Assembly: GCF_021390545.1 (NCBI RefSeq)
Contig: NZ_JAJUWR010000003.1
Coordinates: 62,001-126,000 of the forward strand
Origin: Algoriphagus sp. AGSA1
Lineage (GTDB): Bacteria > Bacteroidota > Bacteroidia > Cytophagales > Cyclobacteriaceae
Reading direction: 5' to 3'
DNA length: 64,000 nt
Part shown: one piece after another, positions 45,736-55,305 of the stretch
Layout: each line of letters opens with the position of its first letter
Numbering within the stretch: position 1 is the stretch's first letter
The notes under the pieces: generated by a model
The model's input: the letters and a program-made list of their open reading frames with translations, nothing else
Databases searched by the model: none
Told to the model about the DNA's origin: nothing
Program-made: the position numbers and the translations under genes

Positions 45736-47060
45736 TCAGATTCCTACTTAGCGCTCTATTTTTCACTGTTTTGAATAGTGCACAGCCAAAGACTACTACC
45801 AAAGAAGTCAATTGGCCTGAACTATATAAGGAGGAGTTATTCCATATCACAGAAGTGATGGTAACCGATGTGGCATCTCCCCCCGTGGCTGCGCGGATTT
45901 ACGCCTATTCAACCCTTGCTGCGTATTTGATCGCCAAAGAATGTAGAGAAGGATTTGAAAACAAGAATCTCCTAGAGCATACGTATTTAGCTGACCAAGA
46001 TTGGGCAATCACAGATCCGGCGATCAGGTCCCTGGAATTTTCCGCTATCTACGCGATGCTGAAGGTAGGCGAAGCCATCATGCCCTCCGGATATTTGTTG
46101 AAAGAAAGACAACAAGAGTGGGCTGAGAAAGCCTTGAAAAGCAAGATTATTTCCAAAAAACAGCTTGAAGACCATATAGCCTACGCAGACAAAATTGCTT
46201 CTCAGGTGATGGGTATTGCCAAAAAGGACGGCTATCTACAGCTTTCTACACTTGTCAGATATACGCCTCAAAAGGGAGAGGGATTTTGGTATCCCACACC
46301 CCCTGCGTACATATCTGCGATAGAACCAGAATGGAAAACAATCAAGCCATTTTTCATCCAAGATCTGGAAGAGTATAAACCTGCTCCGATGGCTCCTTTT
46401 GATATGAGCGAAGGCAGTTTGTTTCACAGGCAATTGATGGAGGTATATTATACTACCAAAGAGTTGAATGAGGAAAGAAAATTGATTGCCAATTTCTGGG
46501 ATTGCAACCCCTTCAAAGTTGAATTCTCTGGTCATATGGCAATTGGAGTAAAAAAAATATCCCCAGGAGGCCACTGGATGGGCATTACAGGCATCGCCGC
46601 TCAAAAAGCCGGGCTTTCATTTGCTGAAACAGCCTACGTCCACACACTTGTAGGACTCACCCTACACGATGCTTTCATTTCTTGCTGGAAAACAAAATAC
46701 GAAACCGATAGAATCAGACCTGAGACTGTCATCAATCAGAAGATAGACCAGCGTTGGAAGCCTCTGTTGCAAACACCCCCATTTCCTGAGTACACCTCAG
46801 GGCACTCCGTGATAAGTAGAGCTTCAGCAGTAGTTTTGACTGGGTATTTTGGAGACAATTTTGATTTTATAGATAGTTCAGAGACCTACTTTGGCCTACC
46901 GGAAAGACCGTTCAAATCCTTTTTGCTTGCTTCCGAGGAAGCGGCTATCTCCCGCTTGTATGGAGGAATTCATTTTAGGGATGCCATAGAAGAAGGTATA
47001 AAACAAGGGGAGAAAATCGGAGAAATGGTGTGGTCAAAAGTCGGAAAGAACAAGTACTAA
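45732..47060 (+). CDS. Vanadium-dependent haloperoxidase-like / PAP2 superfamily protein
   Basis: The product has 442 residues with an N-terminal signal-like helix (MIRFLLSALFFTVLNSAQ). The three vanadate- or phosphate-binding motifs of the family are present: K322 with R329-P330 (KYETDRIRP), TSGH with H358, and SRLYGGIHFRD with R408 and H414 plus D417. The fold is shared by haloperoxidases and PAP2 phosphatases, so both a halide-oxidising and a phosphatase activity are possible; the sequence alone does not decide. Coupled to the FG-GAP gene by a 4-base overlap and followed by the sulfatase gene, it belongs to the cluster's extracytoplasmic enzymes. Confidence 0.87.
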   Translation: MIRFLLSALFFTVLNSAQPKTTTKEVNWPELYKEELFHITEVMVTDVASPPVAARIYAYSTLAAYLIAKECREGFENKNLLEHTYLADQDWAITDPAIRSLEFSAIYAMLKVGEAIMPSGYLLKERQQEWAEKALKSKIISKKQLEDHIAYADKIASQVMGIAKKDGYLQLSTLVRYTPQKGEGFWYPTPPAYISAIEPEWKTIKPFFIQDLEEYKPAPMAPFDMSEGSLFHRQLMEVYYTTKELNEERKLIANFWDCNPFKVEFSGHMAIGVKKISPGGHWMGITGIAAQKAGLSFAETAYVHTLVGLTLHDAFISCWKTKYETDRIRPETVINQKIDQRWKPLLQTPPFPEYTSGHSVISRASAVVLTGYFGDNFDFIDSSETYFGLPERPFKSFLLASEEAAISRLYGGIHFRDAIEEGIKQGEKIGEMVWSKVGKNKY

Positions 47061-47074
47061 AAACCTCTCAAGCT

Positions 47075-48514
47075 ATGCGTCTCTCCCACTTACTCTGCCT
47101 TTTTTCACTTTTTATTACTTTAGCATGGCTCACTTCCTGTAACACAAAAACTGAAGAGAAAGAAAAAACCTCCTCCTCCAAGCCAAATATCATCCTGATT
47201 TTTGCTGATGACATGGGGTACGGCGACTTAGGGGTGTATGGAGCCACAGCATGGGAAACACCAAATCTCGACCAAATGGCTGCGGATGGTGTTCGGTTTA
47301 CCCAATTTTATGTGCCACACGCCGTTTGCTCCGCATCCAGGGCAGCACTTCTGACAGGAACATACTCCAATAGGTTGGAGATTTTCGGAGCTTTAGACCA
47401 TACTGCCACCCATGGCTTGAACTCAGAGGAAATGACCATTGCGGAAATGCTCAAGGCAAATGGTTACGCCACCGGGATGGTTGGGAAATGGCACTTAGGG
47501 CATCAAGTGCCTTTCCTCCCTACAGAACAGGGCTTTGATTCGTATTATGGGCTTCCTTACTCAAACGACATGTGGCCGCATCACCCTGAGGCTAAGGATT
47601 ACTACCCCCCACTCCCCGTGTACAGAAACGCTACGGTGATCGACACACTGGACGCTCAAAGTATGCTTACTACCCATTATACGGAAGAGGCAATCAAGTT
47701 CATAGAAAAAAGTAAGGATAGGCCTTTCTTCTTGTACTTCGCACATAGTATGCCCCATGTTCCACTTTTTGTTTCTGATAAGTTCAAAGGGAAATCCAAA
47801 CAGGGGCTTTACGGGGATGTGATGATGGAAGTGGACTGGTCTGTAGGTGAAGTAAGAAAGAAAATCGAAGAACTGGGAATTGCAGATAACACCATTATTA
47901 TTTTCACCTCTGACAATGGCCCTTGGCTTTCTTACGGAGAACACGCCGGCTTAACCGGAGGCCTCAGAGAGGGAAAGGGAACGTCTTGGGATGGCGGAAT
48001 ACGCGAACCAGGGATCTTTGTCTGGCCTGGTCATTTCCCTGCCGGAAAAGTTGAGGAACAAGCCGCTATGACGATTGACATTCTTCCTACTTTAGCTGAG
48101 ATTACCGGATCTAATCTCCCAGAGTTGCCCATCGACGGCAGGAGTATTTTAGCTATCCTGGAAGGTAAAGAAATGGAGGCAAAACCATACTTCGCCTACT
48201 ACAACACAAATGAACTGCAAGCTGTAATCCATGGACAATGGAAGCTTGTTTTGCCTCATTCCTACCGGAGTATCCCAGAGGGAACAACTAGGAGAAAAGA
48301 CGGGATTCCCGTAAAATACCACATGCTAAAGCTGGAAGAAGATGCACTTTTTGACCTCAAAAACGATCCAAATGAAACGACGGACGTATCTGCTAACAAT
48401 CCAGAAATATTGGCCAAATTGAATCAATTTGCCGAAGAGGCCAGAGCTGATATGGGAGACGCTCTCACAAAAACAGAAGGAACCGGACTAAGAAAGGCCG
48501 GAAGAGTGGAATAG
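47075..48514 (+). CDS. Sulfatase (arylsulfatase A type), lipoprotein
   Basis: The protein has 479 residues from the ATG at 47075, which gives a lipoprotein signal (MRLSHLLCLFSLFITLAWLTSC). The sulfatase metal motif appears as IFADDMGYGDLG, and the active-site region as CSASRAALLTG with C85, which must be converted to formylglycine; the usual C-x-P-x-R is C-x-A-x-R here. Further conserved parts are GKWHLG (with lysine and histidine), HSMPHVPLF and the metal site FTSDNGPW. The enzyme removes sulfate esters from sugars or aromatics in the periplasm or at the cell surface. No maturase gene is nearby. The TAG stop is part of the left target duplication of element B. Confidence 0.92.
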   Translation: MRLSHLLCLFSLFITLAWLTSCNTKTEEKEKTSSSKPNIILIFADDMGYGDLGVYGATAWETPNLDQMAADGVRFTQFYVPHAVCSASRAALLTGTYSNRLEIFGALDHTATHGLNSEEMTIAEMLKANGYATGMVGKWHLGHQVPFLPTEQGFDSYYGLPYSNDMWPHHPEAKDYYPPLPVYRNATVIDTLDAQSMLTTHYTEEAIKFIEKSKDRPFFLYFAHSMPHVPLFVSDKFKGKSKQGLYGDVMMEVDWSVGEVRKKIEELGIADNTIIIFTSDNGPWLSYGEHAGLTGGLREGKGTSWDGGIREPGIFVWPGHFPAGKVEEQAAMTIDILPTLAEITGSNLPELPIDGRSILAILEGKEMEAKPYFAYYNTNELQAVIHGQWKLVLPHSYRSIPEGTTRRKDGIPVKYHMLKLEEDALFDLKNDPNETTDVSANNPEILAKLNQFAEEARADMGDALTKTEGTGLRKAGRVE

Positions 48515-48517
48515 ATA

Positions 48518-48664
48518 GGGCCTGCTGGGATTTTCTGGTGCATGGATAACGACTTATTAGTCGTATAAAAGCTTGCACTTGCTGAAAAACCGCTTATATG
48601 AAAAATGGAGTTAGTATTGTAAATGATAGGTTTTGGTCTAATATGGGCGTTTTTCAGCAGTCCC
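48518..48664. mobile_element. MITE-like element, copy B (147 bp)
   Basis: The left end begins GGGCCTGCTGGGATTTT; the right end, read in reverse, begins GGGACTGCTGAAAAACG. The element is flanked by the direct repeat TAGATA (48512-48517 and 48665-48670), a 6-bp target duplication. A block at about 48551-48608 matches copy C, and a TGCTGAAAAAC motif occurs again inside at 48580. No transposase is present. It lies between the sulfatase and ROK kinase genes, which converge; TAG of the left duplication is the sulfatase stop. Confidence 0.72.
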
Positions 48665-48674
48665 TAGATAGAAT

Positions 48675-49544
48675 CTAATGTCTCTGTAAATCACTTTCCA
48701 CAAAAGGCAAACAAGCTCCAATCAATGCCGCGCGCTCTCCCAATACAGAAATATTAATGGGAACAGGATAGCCCATAGTTTGCAAATAGGCTCTGGTCGT
48801 AGGCAAATAATACGCTCCCGCCAAACTGATTTTACCTCCCAGCACAACTCCTTCAGAATGAAGACGGACCAAATATGGAAACAAAAATTCACCAAGGGCT
48901 CTGCCGAATGTCTCAAATATTTTGATCGAGACTTCCGAATCAAAATCAGAAGAAAGTAAATCCTTCGCTCCCAAAATCCCGACTCCAAATTGCTCTAGTG
49001 CATATTTTTTAAACCAGGCGGTTCCTAGATAATCCTCGGCGATTCCTTCTCGAAATGGCGCTGTCCATAGCTTTGCGTCTTTGACCACCTCATGGACTTT
49101 AATGGCAGATCCGAGGCCTGTGCCTAAAGTGATCCCAACCGAGTTTTGAAAACCCTTTCCTGCTCCGGCATAGCTTTCTCCTATCAGAAAAGCCTCTGCA
49201 TCGTTGGTGAACGTCAGGTGAGACGACGGCAAGCCTAGGCTTTCTGCCAACAAATTCTTAACAGAAAGCTGATACAGGGAAGCCATTTTTCCCTGGTTCT
49301 TAATCAGAGAAATCCCATTCTCATAGTCGTAGGGACCCGGTATGGCAATTCCCACTTTATAATCGGTAGATTTTCCGGCTGCTTTTCTTATAACCTCTGT
49401 CCAGGCCGAAACAATACTTTCTCTGTCACCGAATGTATCCACATCAGCTTCCTCAAAGCAGTCAAAAGAAGCTACTTGGCCTACAAATGTTATTCTTGCC
49501 GCAGAGATATGTGAACCTCCGATATCAACTCCAATTAAATCCAT
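48675..49544 (-). CDS. ROK-family sugar kinase
   Basis: The protein has 289 residues and is a stand-alone kinase (no DNA-binding domain). The phosphate-binding motif is DIGGSHISAAR, the sugar site GIAIPGPYD, the catalytic aspartate lies in TNDAEAFLIGE, and GTGLGSAI forms the second phosphate loop. The zinc motif CxCGxxGCxE usual in ROK kinases is absent, so it belongs to a zinc-free branch. It would phosphorylate a hexose or N-acetylhexosamine released by the locus. It lies downstream of the SusCD genes, separated by a strong terminator, so it may have its own promoter. Confidence 0.87.
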   Translation of the reverse strand: MDLIGVDIGGSHISAARITFVGQVASFDCFEEADVDTFGDRESIVSAWTEVIRKAAGKSTDYKVGIAIPGPYDYENGISLIKNQGKMASLYQLSVKNLLAESLGLPSSHLTFTNDAEAFLIGESYAGAGKGFQNSVGITLGTGLGSAIKVHEVVKDAKLWTAPFREGIAEDYLGTAWFKKYALEQFGVGILGAKDLLSSDFDSEVSIKIFETFGRALGEFLFPYLVRLHSEGVVLGGKISLAGAYYLPTTRAYLQTMGYPVPINISVLGERAALIGACLPFVESDLQRH

Positions 49545-49578
49545 TAAACCAGATTTTCGTCCAACTGCAAATTAACAT

Positions 49579-49614
49579 AAAAAATAGAGGCTTTGAATTG
49601 AATCAAAGCCTCTA
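49579..49614 (-). terminator. Rho-independent terminator after SusCD
   Basis: A perfect 12-bp stem TAGAGGCTTTGA / TCAAAGCCTCTA with a 6-base loop and a run of T on the - strand. It separates the SusD gene from the ROK kinase gene. Confidence 0.85.
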
Positions 49615-49645
49615 TCGGAAATCTAACCTTAACCTAACTCAGGAA

Positions 49646-51247
49646 TTAATTACCTCCATCCCACCATACTCTGTTAATCCAAGTATCTCCACCCATATTG
49701 GAAATTGCGTTAGCCAATCCTTGTGGGTTAGTAGAGCCTTCCGAAGCAGGATAAAGTTGTCTTCTCGGGATTTGTCCCGATGAGAAATTTCCTGAATAAT
49801 TCACAGGGGTCAACTCAGGATAACCTGACCTCTTCCAGTTGTTCCAGGATTCTACAAAGTTTGCCAAAATTCCGGTGGTCGCCCAAATCTGCTCATTGAT
49901 CATTTTCAGTGATGCGGTAGAACTACTGATATCCAAAGGATTGCTCCCTACAAAAGCAGACGCTGTGGAAGCAGGAACAGTTGCCCCTCCAAATTTGCCA
50001 ATAGTCGCCAATGCGCCTTCCAATCCGGCAGCATAATATTCAGATGCAGTACCTGGTACTGTATATCCTCTTGCAGCAGCATCAGCCAGCAGAAATTGAA
50101 TCTCCGCATACGTCAAAATAAATACAGGTGCATCCCTATCCCTATAGATGGCTGTAGGTCTGGAATAATTTCCAATTGGTGCGACATCACTTCCAGTTCC
50201 AGTTGGCCCAGGGTAATTAGGCTCATTGCTGACATCAGTACTTCTACCACTCAAATCGTAACCGTTAGGTAGTCCTATTTGGATGCTTGGATTATTATTA
50301 CCGACAGCCGTGCTTCGATTTGCAGCCAAACCCGCAGCCGGTACTTCAGCGATTATGGATAGTCGAGGATCATTATTAGCCTTTAGAAAATCTATAAGCT
50401 TTTTTGACCAACGTACCTCATATACATCATCAGTGACGTTTAAGGCATTTGCGCTAGAATTAGAATATCCGTTAGTATCATCTGATATCAAAGTTGCCTC
50501 ATCATCTACGGAAGAGAAGACACCGCCTGCAATCGCTTTTTGTACATACGACTGAGCTGTTGACGGATCTACCTCTACCAATCTCATTGCCATGCGCAAC
50601 ATGATAGAATATCCCAGTTTTCTCCATTTTGTCAAATCTCCTCCATAAAGCACATCGTTTTTAATTTCATCCCCGGAATCATTGATGGAAGAAAGGGCAC
50701 CCTCAAGATCTGAAAGCATAGCCAAATATGCTTCTGATTGAGAATCGTATTTTGGCTGGGTAATTCCGGCTTCAGCCTGCAATGCTTCAGAATATGGAAT
50801 ATCCCCATAGATATCTGAAACAAATGAAAGGGTGAGCACTTTCCAGATTTCGCCTACTGCCACTAAGTTGGTCAACCCTTTTGATTCTGCCAGTGCCTGC
50901 ATTTGATATACTCTGGATGCAGCAGAATAGCCATCATTCCAGACGCTTTGTATGTAACTGTTTGTACTCCCAGATGCCACATATTTATCTGCATTGGAAT
51001 AATAGTTAGCCCCTCCGGTAGAGGTGGAAGCCATCACCTGTACCCACATACTTTGAAACAAAATTGCGCCAGTATAGCCAGTCATCATGTTTCCGTAGTT
51101 ATAAGAAACTGTAGGAAGGATCAAATTTGGGTCAAACACCTGACCGTCGGCGCGGTTTGGATCGGTATTGATGTCTGCAAAATCCCCATCACAGCCAGAC
51201 ACCGCCAGCATAACGCCTGTAAGAAATATGCTTATATATTTTTTCAT
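49646..51247 (-). CDS. SusD/RagB family glycan-binding lipoprotein (SusD-like group 2)
   Basis: The protein has 533 residues with a lipoprotein signal (SIFLTGVMLAVSGC). The start ADINTDPNRADG and the segment KVLTLSFVSDIYGDIPYSEAL match the SusD-like 2 group, with TPR-like helices and a C-terminal segment that holds the binding loop. It caps the SusC channel at the cell surface and binds the oligosaccharide or other nutrient. It is one base downstream of the SusC gene and clearly co-transcribed. The binding ligand cannot be deduced. Confidence 0.93.
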   Translation of the reverse strand: MKKYISIFLTGVMLAVSGCDGDFADINTDPNRADGQVFDPNLILPTVSYNYGNMMTGYTGAILFQSMWVQVMASTSTGGANYYSNADKYVASGSTNSYIQSVWNDGYSAASRVYQMQALAESKGLTNLVAVGEIWKVLTLSFVSDIYGDIPYSEALQAEAGITQPKYDSQSEAYLAMLSDLEGALSSINDSGDEIKNDVLYGGDLTKWRKLGYSIMLRMAMRLVEVDPSTAQSYVQKAIAGGVFSSVDDEATLISDDTNGYSNSSANALNVTDDVYEVRWSKKLIDFLKANNDPRLSIIAEVPAAGLAANRSTAVGNNNPSIQIGLPNGYDLSGRSTDVSNEPNYPGPTGTGSDVAPIGNYSRPTAIYRDRDAPVFILTYAEIQFLLADAAARGYTVPGTASEYYAAGLEGALATIGKFGGATVPASTASAFVGSNPLDISSSTASLKMINEQIWATTGILANFVESWNNWKRSGYPELTPVNYSGNFSSGQIPRRQLYPASEGSTNPQGLANAISNMGGDTWINRVWWDGGN

Positions 51248-51248
51248 A

Positions 51249-54200
51249 TTAGTTCAATTTGAAATTAAGGTTAAACCCAAAAGATCTAGTGCTAGGCAAA
51301 TTACCACCCTCGATTCCTGTATAATTTATATTAGAACCAAAACTTGCTTCTGGATCAATGTTCTTGGCTTTACGCATTAAAATTGCAAGATTCCTACCTA
51401 CCAGAGAAACATCAAGTCCCTTTAAGATAGGCATATTCCCAAACCATTTTGACGGGAAAGAATACCCCAAAGTCAATTGCCGAAGCTTGATAAAATCACC
51501 GTCAACAACACTAGTTCTGGTGATGTTTTGGGCCAAAGCCTGATAGTATTCTTGAGCTGGAGCAGTTACACCACCATTAGTTACGCCCTCTTCTCTGCCT
51601 TCAAGGGTTATTTGGTTAAGCCCTCTGAAGGTAGAGTAGAACTCAGTAGCAGATAATACTTTGTTACCGTAGTTATAATCAATCAAGAAAGAAAATGTAA
51701 TTCCCTTGTAATTGAATTCGTTATTCCAACCACCATATAACGTCGGCAAAACAGTACCCATATTAATCAGTTCTCCCCTAACCGGCAGACCTGCCTCATC
51801 TACTTGAATAGAGCCGTCTGCATTATATGCATAATCATATGCCCTGATCTGAGGGCCGGCTTCGCCTACCACATATGCAGTCACGGCATTTCCTAAGGTT
51901 GCTCTGTTCTGTCCAAGATTTACTGGGTTATTGTTGTTATCAGTACTAAGTACTTCATTTTTCACTTTAGACAAGTTAAAGGACGATTTCCAAGTAAAAT
52001 TGGTCGTTTGAACCGGTGTACCGGTAACCAACACTTCCAATCCCTTATTGCTGGTGGAACCAGTTGCAACAACTGCGCTGTTGAAACCTGATGTAATGCT
52101 GTAATTGGCATTCATGATTTCGTTATGCGTCTCTTTTTCATAATAGGCAATATCAAACCCCAGTCTGTTGTTGAAGAAACTTAGATCTACCCCCAATTCT
52201 ATTTCACTGGTAGTAAATGGCTTCAGGTTCAAATTAGGCAAAGAAGTGGGGGAAGAACCCGCTGGGACTCCATTATAAGAGTTGGCAGAATTATAATAGA
52301 ATCTATCAATATAGGCATTGAAGGGTTCCCCACTCGTGACCGCATAAGAGGCTCTAAACTTACCGAAATCTAAAGCAGAGCTATTCAACAATTCACTGAA
52401 AACAAATGCTGCCGCAACCGAAGGCGAGAAGATATTATTATCCGCTATAGGCAAAGTACTATACACATCATACCTACCAGTAGTAGTCAAAGTCAATATG
52501 TTGTCGTATCCAATACCAACGGAATAAAATGCAGAATGAACCTCACGCTCATTATATTCATATGTTCTGGAGAAAGTCTCTAGGTTGAATGGGGAATACA
52601 AGTAAGGAAGGACAAAACGACTGCCACCCACCCCTACTGACTCAAATTTATTATTTCTCATATTGGCCCCTGCCAGTACATCAAGATTTAACTTCTCTGT
52701 CAAATTAAATTTACCTCCTAAAATACCATCAATATTCATTTCAGATCTTTGGGACTGACCACGACCACTTAAATTTCCTCTCAAGTCTGCTGTATAAGCC
52801 AAACCATATGGTTCCACACTAAAGAAATCATCATTTGAAGCATCATTCCCAACTCTTATCATTGCGTAAATATCCTTTGTAAAGTCGTACTTGGTAGATA
52901 TTGCAGTAATAATCCGTTTTCTACCTACATCATTAACTCCTTGATTTACAACAAAATAAGGATTCGTAACATAAATATCATCACTAAAAACTGTCTCAGC
53001 ACCTGTCTCTGTGTTATAGCCTGGCGCAAAAATGCTCTGGCTGATATTTGGCGCAAGTAGCAGGAAATTATTAGGATTTTGCGGCCCATCACTTAGACGG
53101 GGGATGTTGTTGGATTTCTGATCGATGTAATTTACCATCGCAGTCACACTCAACTTATCTGTAATATTCTGCTCCACGTTTAAATTGATAGTCAATCGAT
53201 CTACACCACTATTGGGCACGATGGATTTCGCATCCAAATTCGAAACGGACATTCTAAATGAGCCATCTTCACCCAAACCCTTTGATACAGAAACTGTATT
53301 GGTGAAATTAGACCCGGTTCTGTAAAAATCAATGTACCTGTCGTTTGAGGGAGAGTAAGGATACTGGTTACCGTCAAATCCGATAACAGGAGTTCCGTCC
53401 ATTCGGCCACCCCATGCCAATCTACCTGTTGTCTGTGCATCAGTTGCTGTCGAAGGTCTTACTCCTCCAACACCCTGACCATAAACCTGCTGAAAATCAG
53501 TGAAATCCACTGCTGTTTCAGCCATATAGTTCATGGTATAGTTCAACGACCAATCGCCTCCCTTGGCTCCTTTTTTGGTAGTGATCAAAATCACACCATT
53601 CGAAGCTCTCGTACCATAAAGTGCGGAAGCTGCCTGTCCTTTCAATACCGTCATGGATTCAATGTCATCCGGACTTAGGTTACCGATACCATCGCCACTA
53701 TCACCGCCGCCCCATTCTCCGGCAGATCCTCTTTGGGTATTGTCCATAGGAATACCGTTAATCACATATAAAGGAGATCCTGTACCACTTATACTCGGTA
53801 AACCTCTCAAGGTAATCTTGGAAGTACCTCCGGGACCACTGTTGGTTCCTTTCACAACCAAGCCAGCGACACGTCCTGCCAACGAATTTGCCACGTTGGT
53901 CTCACGGGCAGTAGTAAGGGACTCGCTCCCCACTTCAGTCAATGAATAACCCAAAGTCGCCTTATCTTTACTTATACCCAATGCAGTCACGACCACCTCG
54001 GATAATTCACTGGCATCTTCACTCAACAACACGTTTAGTTCAGACTGATTGCCTACAGGGATTTCCTGTGAAGCATAGCCGATAAACGAGAAAACCAATA
54101 TAGAATTGGTGCCTACAGAGATAGAATATTCACCATCTATATTGGTGGTGGTGCCTGTCTTTGTACTCTTATCAAGGATAGTGACCCCAGGCATCGGTAA

Positions 54201-54314
54201 TCCATCCGGCGCAGCGGTCACCACTCCTTTCAATATTCGCTGCTGGGCATGAGCAAAGTGCGCTGCACATAGCATTAAACCCAGAGCGAAAGCAATTGAT
54301 AAAACTTTTTTCAT
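51249..54314 (-). CDS. SusC/RagA family TonB-dependent outer-membrane transporter
   Basis: The protein has 1021 residues from the ATG at 54314, which gives the signal peptide MKKVLSIAFALGLMLCAAHFAHAQ; a longer frame upstream would add 32 residues. The order is: CarboxypepD_reg-like domain (about 25-100; GVTILDKSTKTGTTTNIDGEYSI), TonB box and plug with VVVTALGISKDKATLGYS, LAGRVAGLVVKG and VLKGQAASALYGTRASNGVILITTKKG, and a 22-stranded barrel ending in FGFNLNFKLN. It imports a SusD-bound ligand with TonB energy. The adjoining SusD and nearby sulfatase and ROK genes suggest a glycan. An extended N-terminal domain for an ECF anti-sigma factor is absent. Confidence 0.95.
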   Translation of the reverse strand: MKKVLSIAFALGLMLCAAHFAHAQQRILKGVVTAAPDGLPMPGVTILDKSTKTGTTTNIDGEYSISVGTNSILVFSFIGYASQEIPVGNQSELNVLLSEDASELSEVVVTALGISKDKATLGYSLTEVGSESLTTARETNVANSLAGRVAGLVVKGTNSGPGGTSKITLRGLPSISGTGSPLYVINGIPMDNTQRGSAGEWGGGDSGDGIGNLSPDDIESMTVLKGQAASALYGTRASNGVILITTKKGAKGGDWSLNYTMNYMAETAVDFTDFQQVYGQGVGGVRPSTATDAQTTGRLAWGGRMDGTPVIGFDGNQYPYSPSNDRYIDFYRTGSNFTNTVSVSKGLGEDGSFRMSVSNLDAKSIVPNSGVDRLTINLNVEQNITDKLSVTAMVNYIDQKSNNIPRLSDGPQNPNNFLLLAPNISQSIFAPGYNTETGAETVFSDDIYVTNPYFVVNQGVNDVGRKRIITAISTKYDFTKDIYAMIRVGNDASNDDFFSVEPYGLAYTADLRGNLSGRGQSQRSEMNIDGILGGKFNLTEKLNLDVLAGANMRNNKFESVGVGGSRFVLPYLYSPFNLETFSRTYEYNEREVHSAFYSVGIGYDNILTLTTTGRYDVYSTLPIADNNIFSPSVAAAFVFSELLNSSALDFGKFRASYAVTSGEPFNAYIDRFYYNSANSYNGVPAGSSPTSLPNLNLKPFTTSEIELGVDLSFFNNRLGFDIAYYEKETHNEIMNANYSITSGFNSAVVATGSTSNKGLEVLVTGTPVQTTNFTWKSSFNLSKVKNEVLSTDNNNNPVNLGQNRATLGNAVTAYVVGEAGPQIRAYDYAYNADGSIQVDEAGLPVRGELINMGTVLPTLYGGWNNEFNYKGITFSFLIDYNYGNKVLSATEFYSTFRGLNQITLEGREEGVTNGGVTAPAQEYYQALAQNITRTSVVDGDFIKLRQLTLGYSFPSKWFGNMPILKGLDVSLVGRNLAILMRKAKNIDPEASFGSNINYTGIEGGNLPSTRSFGFNLNFKLN

Positions 54315-54407
54315 AGTAGGTGATTGATTGTTAGAAATAGATATATGGTTATTTGGGTACAGGCTTTTAGCCTCCTTTTGTAAATTCTGCGAAGAACGCA
54401 GACTCAC

Positions 54408-54449
54408 CAAAACTAAATAATCAGAACTTTGAATAATATCCCATATTAT
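54408..54449 (-). promoter_or_regulatory. Possible promoter and inverted repeat upstream of SusC
   Basis: On the - strand TAGTTTTG (54415-54408) matches the TAnnTTTG -7 box, and the transcript would carry a leader of about 85 bases. No good -33 box is seen. Just upstream is the inverted repeat ATAATAT-CCC-ATATTAT (54433-54449), a possible activator or repressor site. Confidence 0.35.
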
Positions 54450-55274
54450 CAGTTTTGATTCATTGGCTCCATTTAATTCTTTGGGTTCAGTAAAGCTAAA
54501 TATTTCACAAAATATTCAAAAAGAATTCATCAATATTTTAATTTAAAACCAAAGACATTTTTCGATTTTTTTCGAAAAGCCTGATCAACAAAATATTATT
54601 TTTTTTTGAAGCCCCCATCCCATACAACTATCTATCTGGTTAACAGTGAAAAAAAATCAAGACAAAAAACCAATCTATCTAGTCCATATCCCAGAAATAG
54701 ACGTAGTCAATTTATCCTGAGGCTGAACCACAGTGTGATTTTTCCTATTGTACGTCTTCTCAGATCCCGGATGCACCCATCGTAAAGACTGAGTGCTTTG
54801 CTGCTTGGAATTATCCACCCAGAACTCAAAATCCAATTTGTCCAATCTTCTCATCTCGATCCAGCTTTCGTTTGATTGGACTACGTTGAAGTGTAACCAT
54901 TTTTGTTCCGCAATCAGCATAAGTTTCTCATCCAAACCCAGAAGCAGGATCCGACAACACATCCTCTATTGCTAAGTATGTGCTAAAAGAGGCATCAGTC
55001 GGCTGCACCGACACCGGAGATGTATTATTAGAAATACTTCTTTAAGGACGAGAGACCCCCAATATCACCGAGAAGTAGATTTCCCTGCATCTGAAACTCC
55101 ATCCATCATTCCATCCAGTGATCAACTGGGTCTATGCCAGCTCTTCATGGTAAAGAAACCCAAAGTGGTTTTTGATGCTAGAGAGTCCAAAACCCTTACA
55201 ATCTTTGACTCTCCACAGGCGGAAGATTAACTAATTAGTTCTTTTTTTGATTTGGAAAACAACCTAAAAAGGAT

Positions 55275-55305
55275 AAAAAAAAGCCACCCTTCTCAGGATG
55301 GCTTT
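55275..55305 (-). terminator. Rho-independent terminator after glutamine synthetase III
   Basis: On the - strand AAAGCCATCC pairs with GGGTGGCTTT (one G-U pair) around a 6-base loop and is followed by a T-run. Confidence 0.85.
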
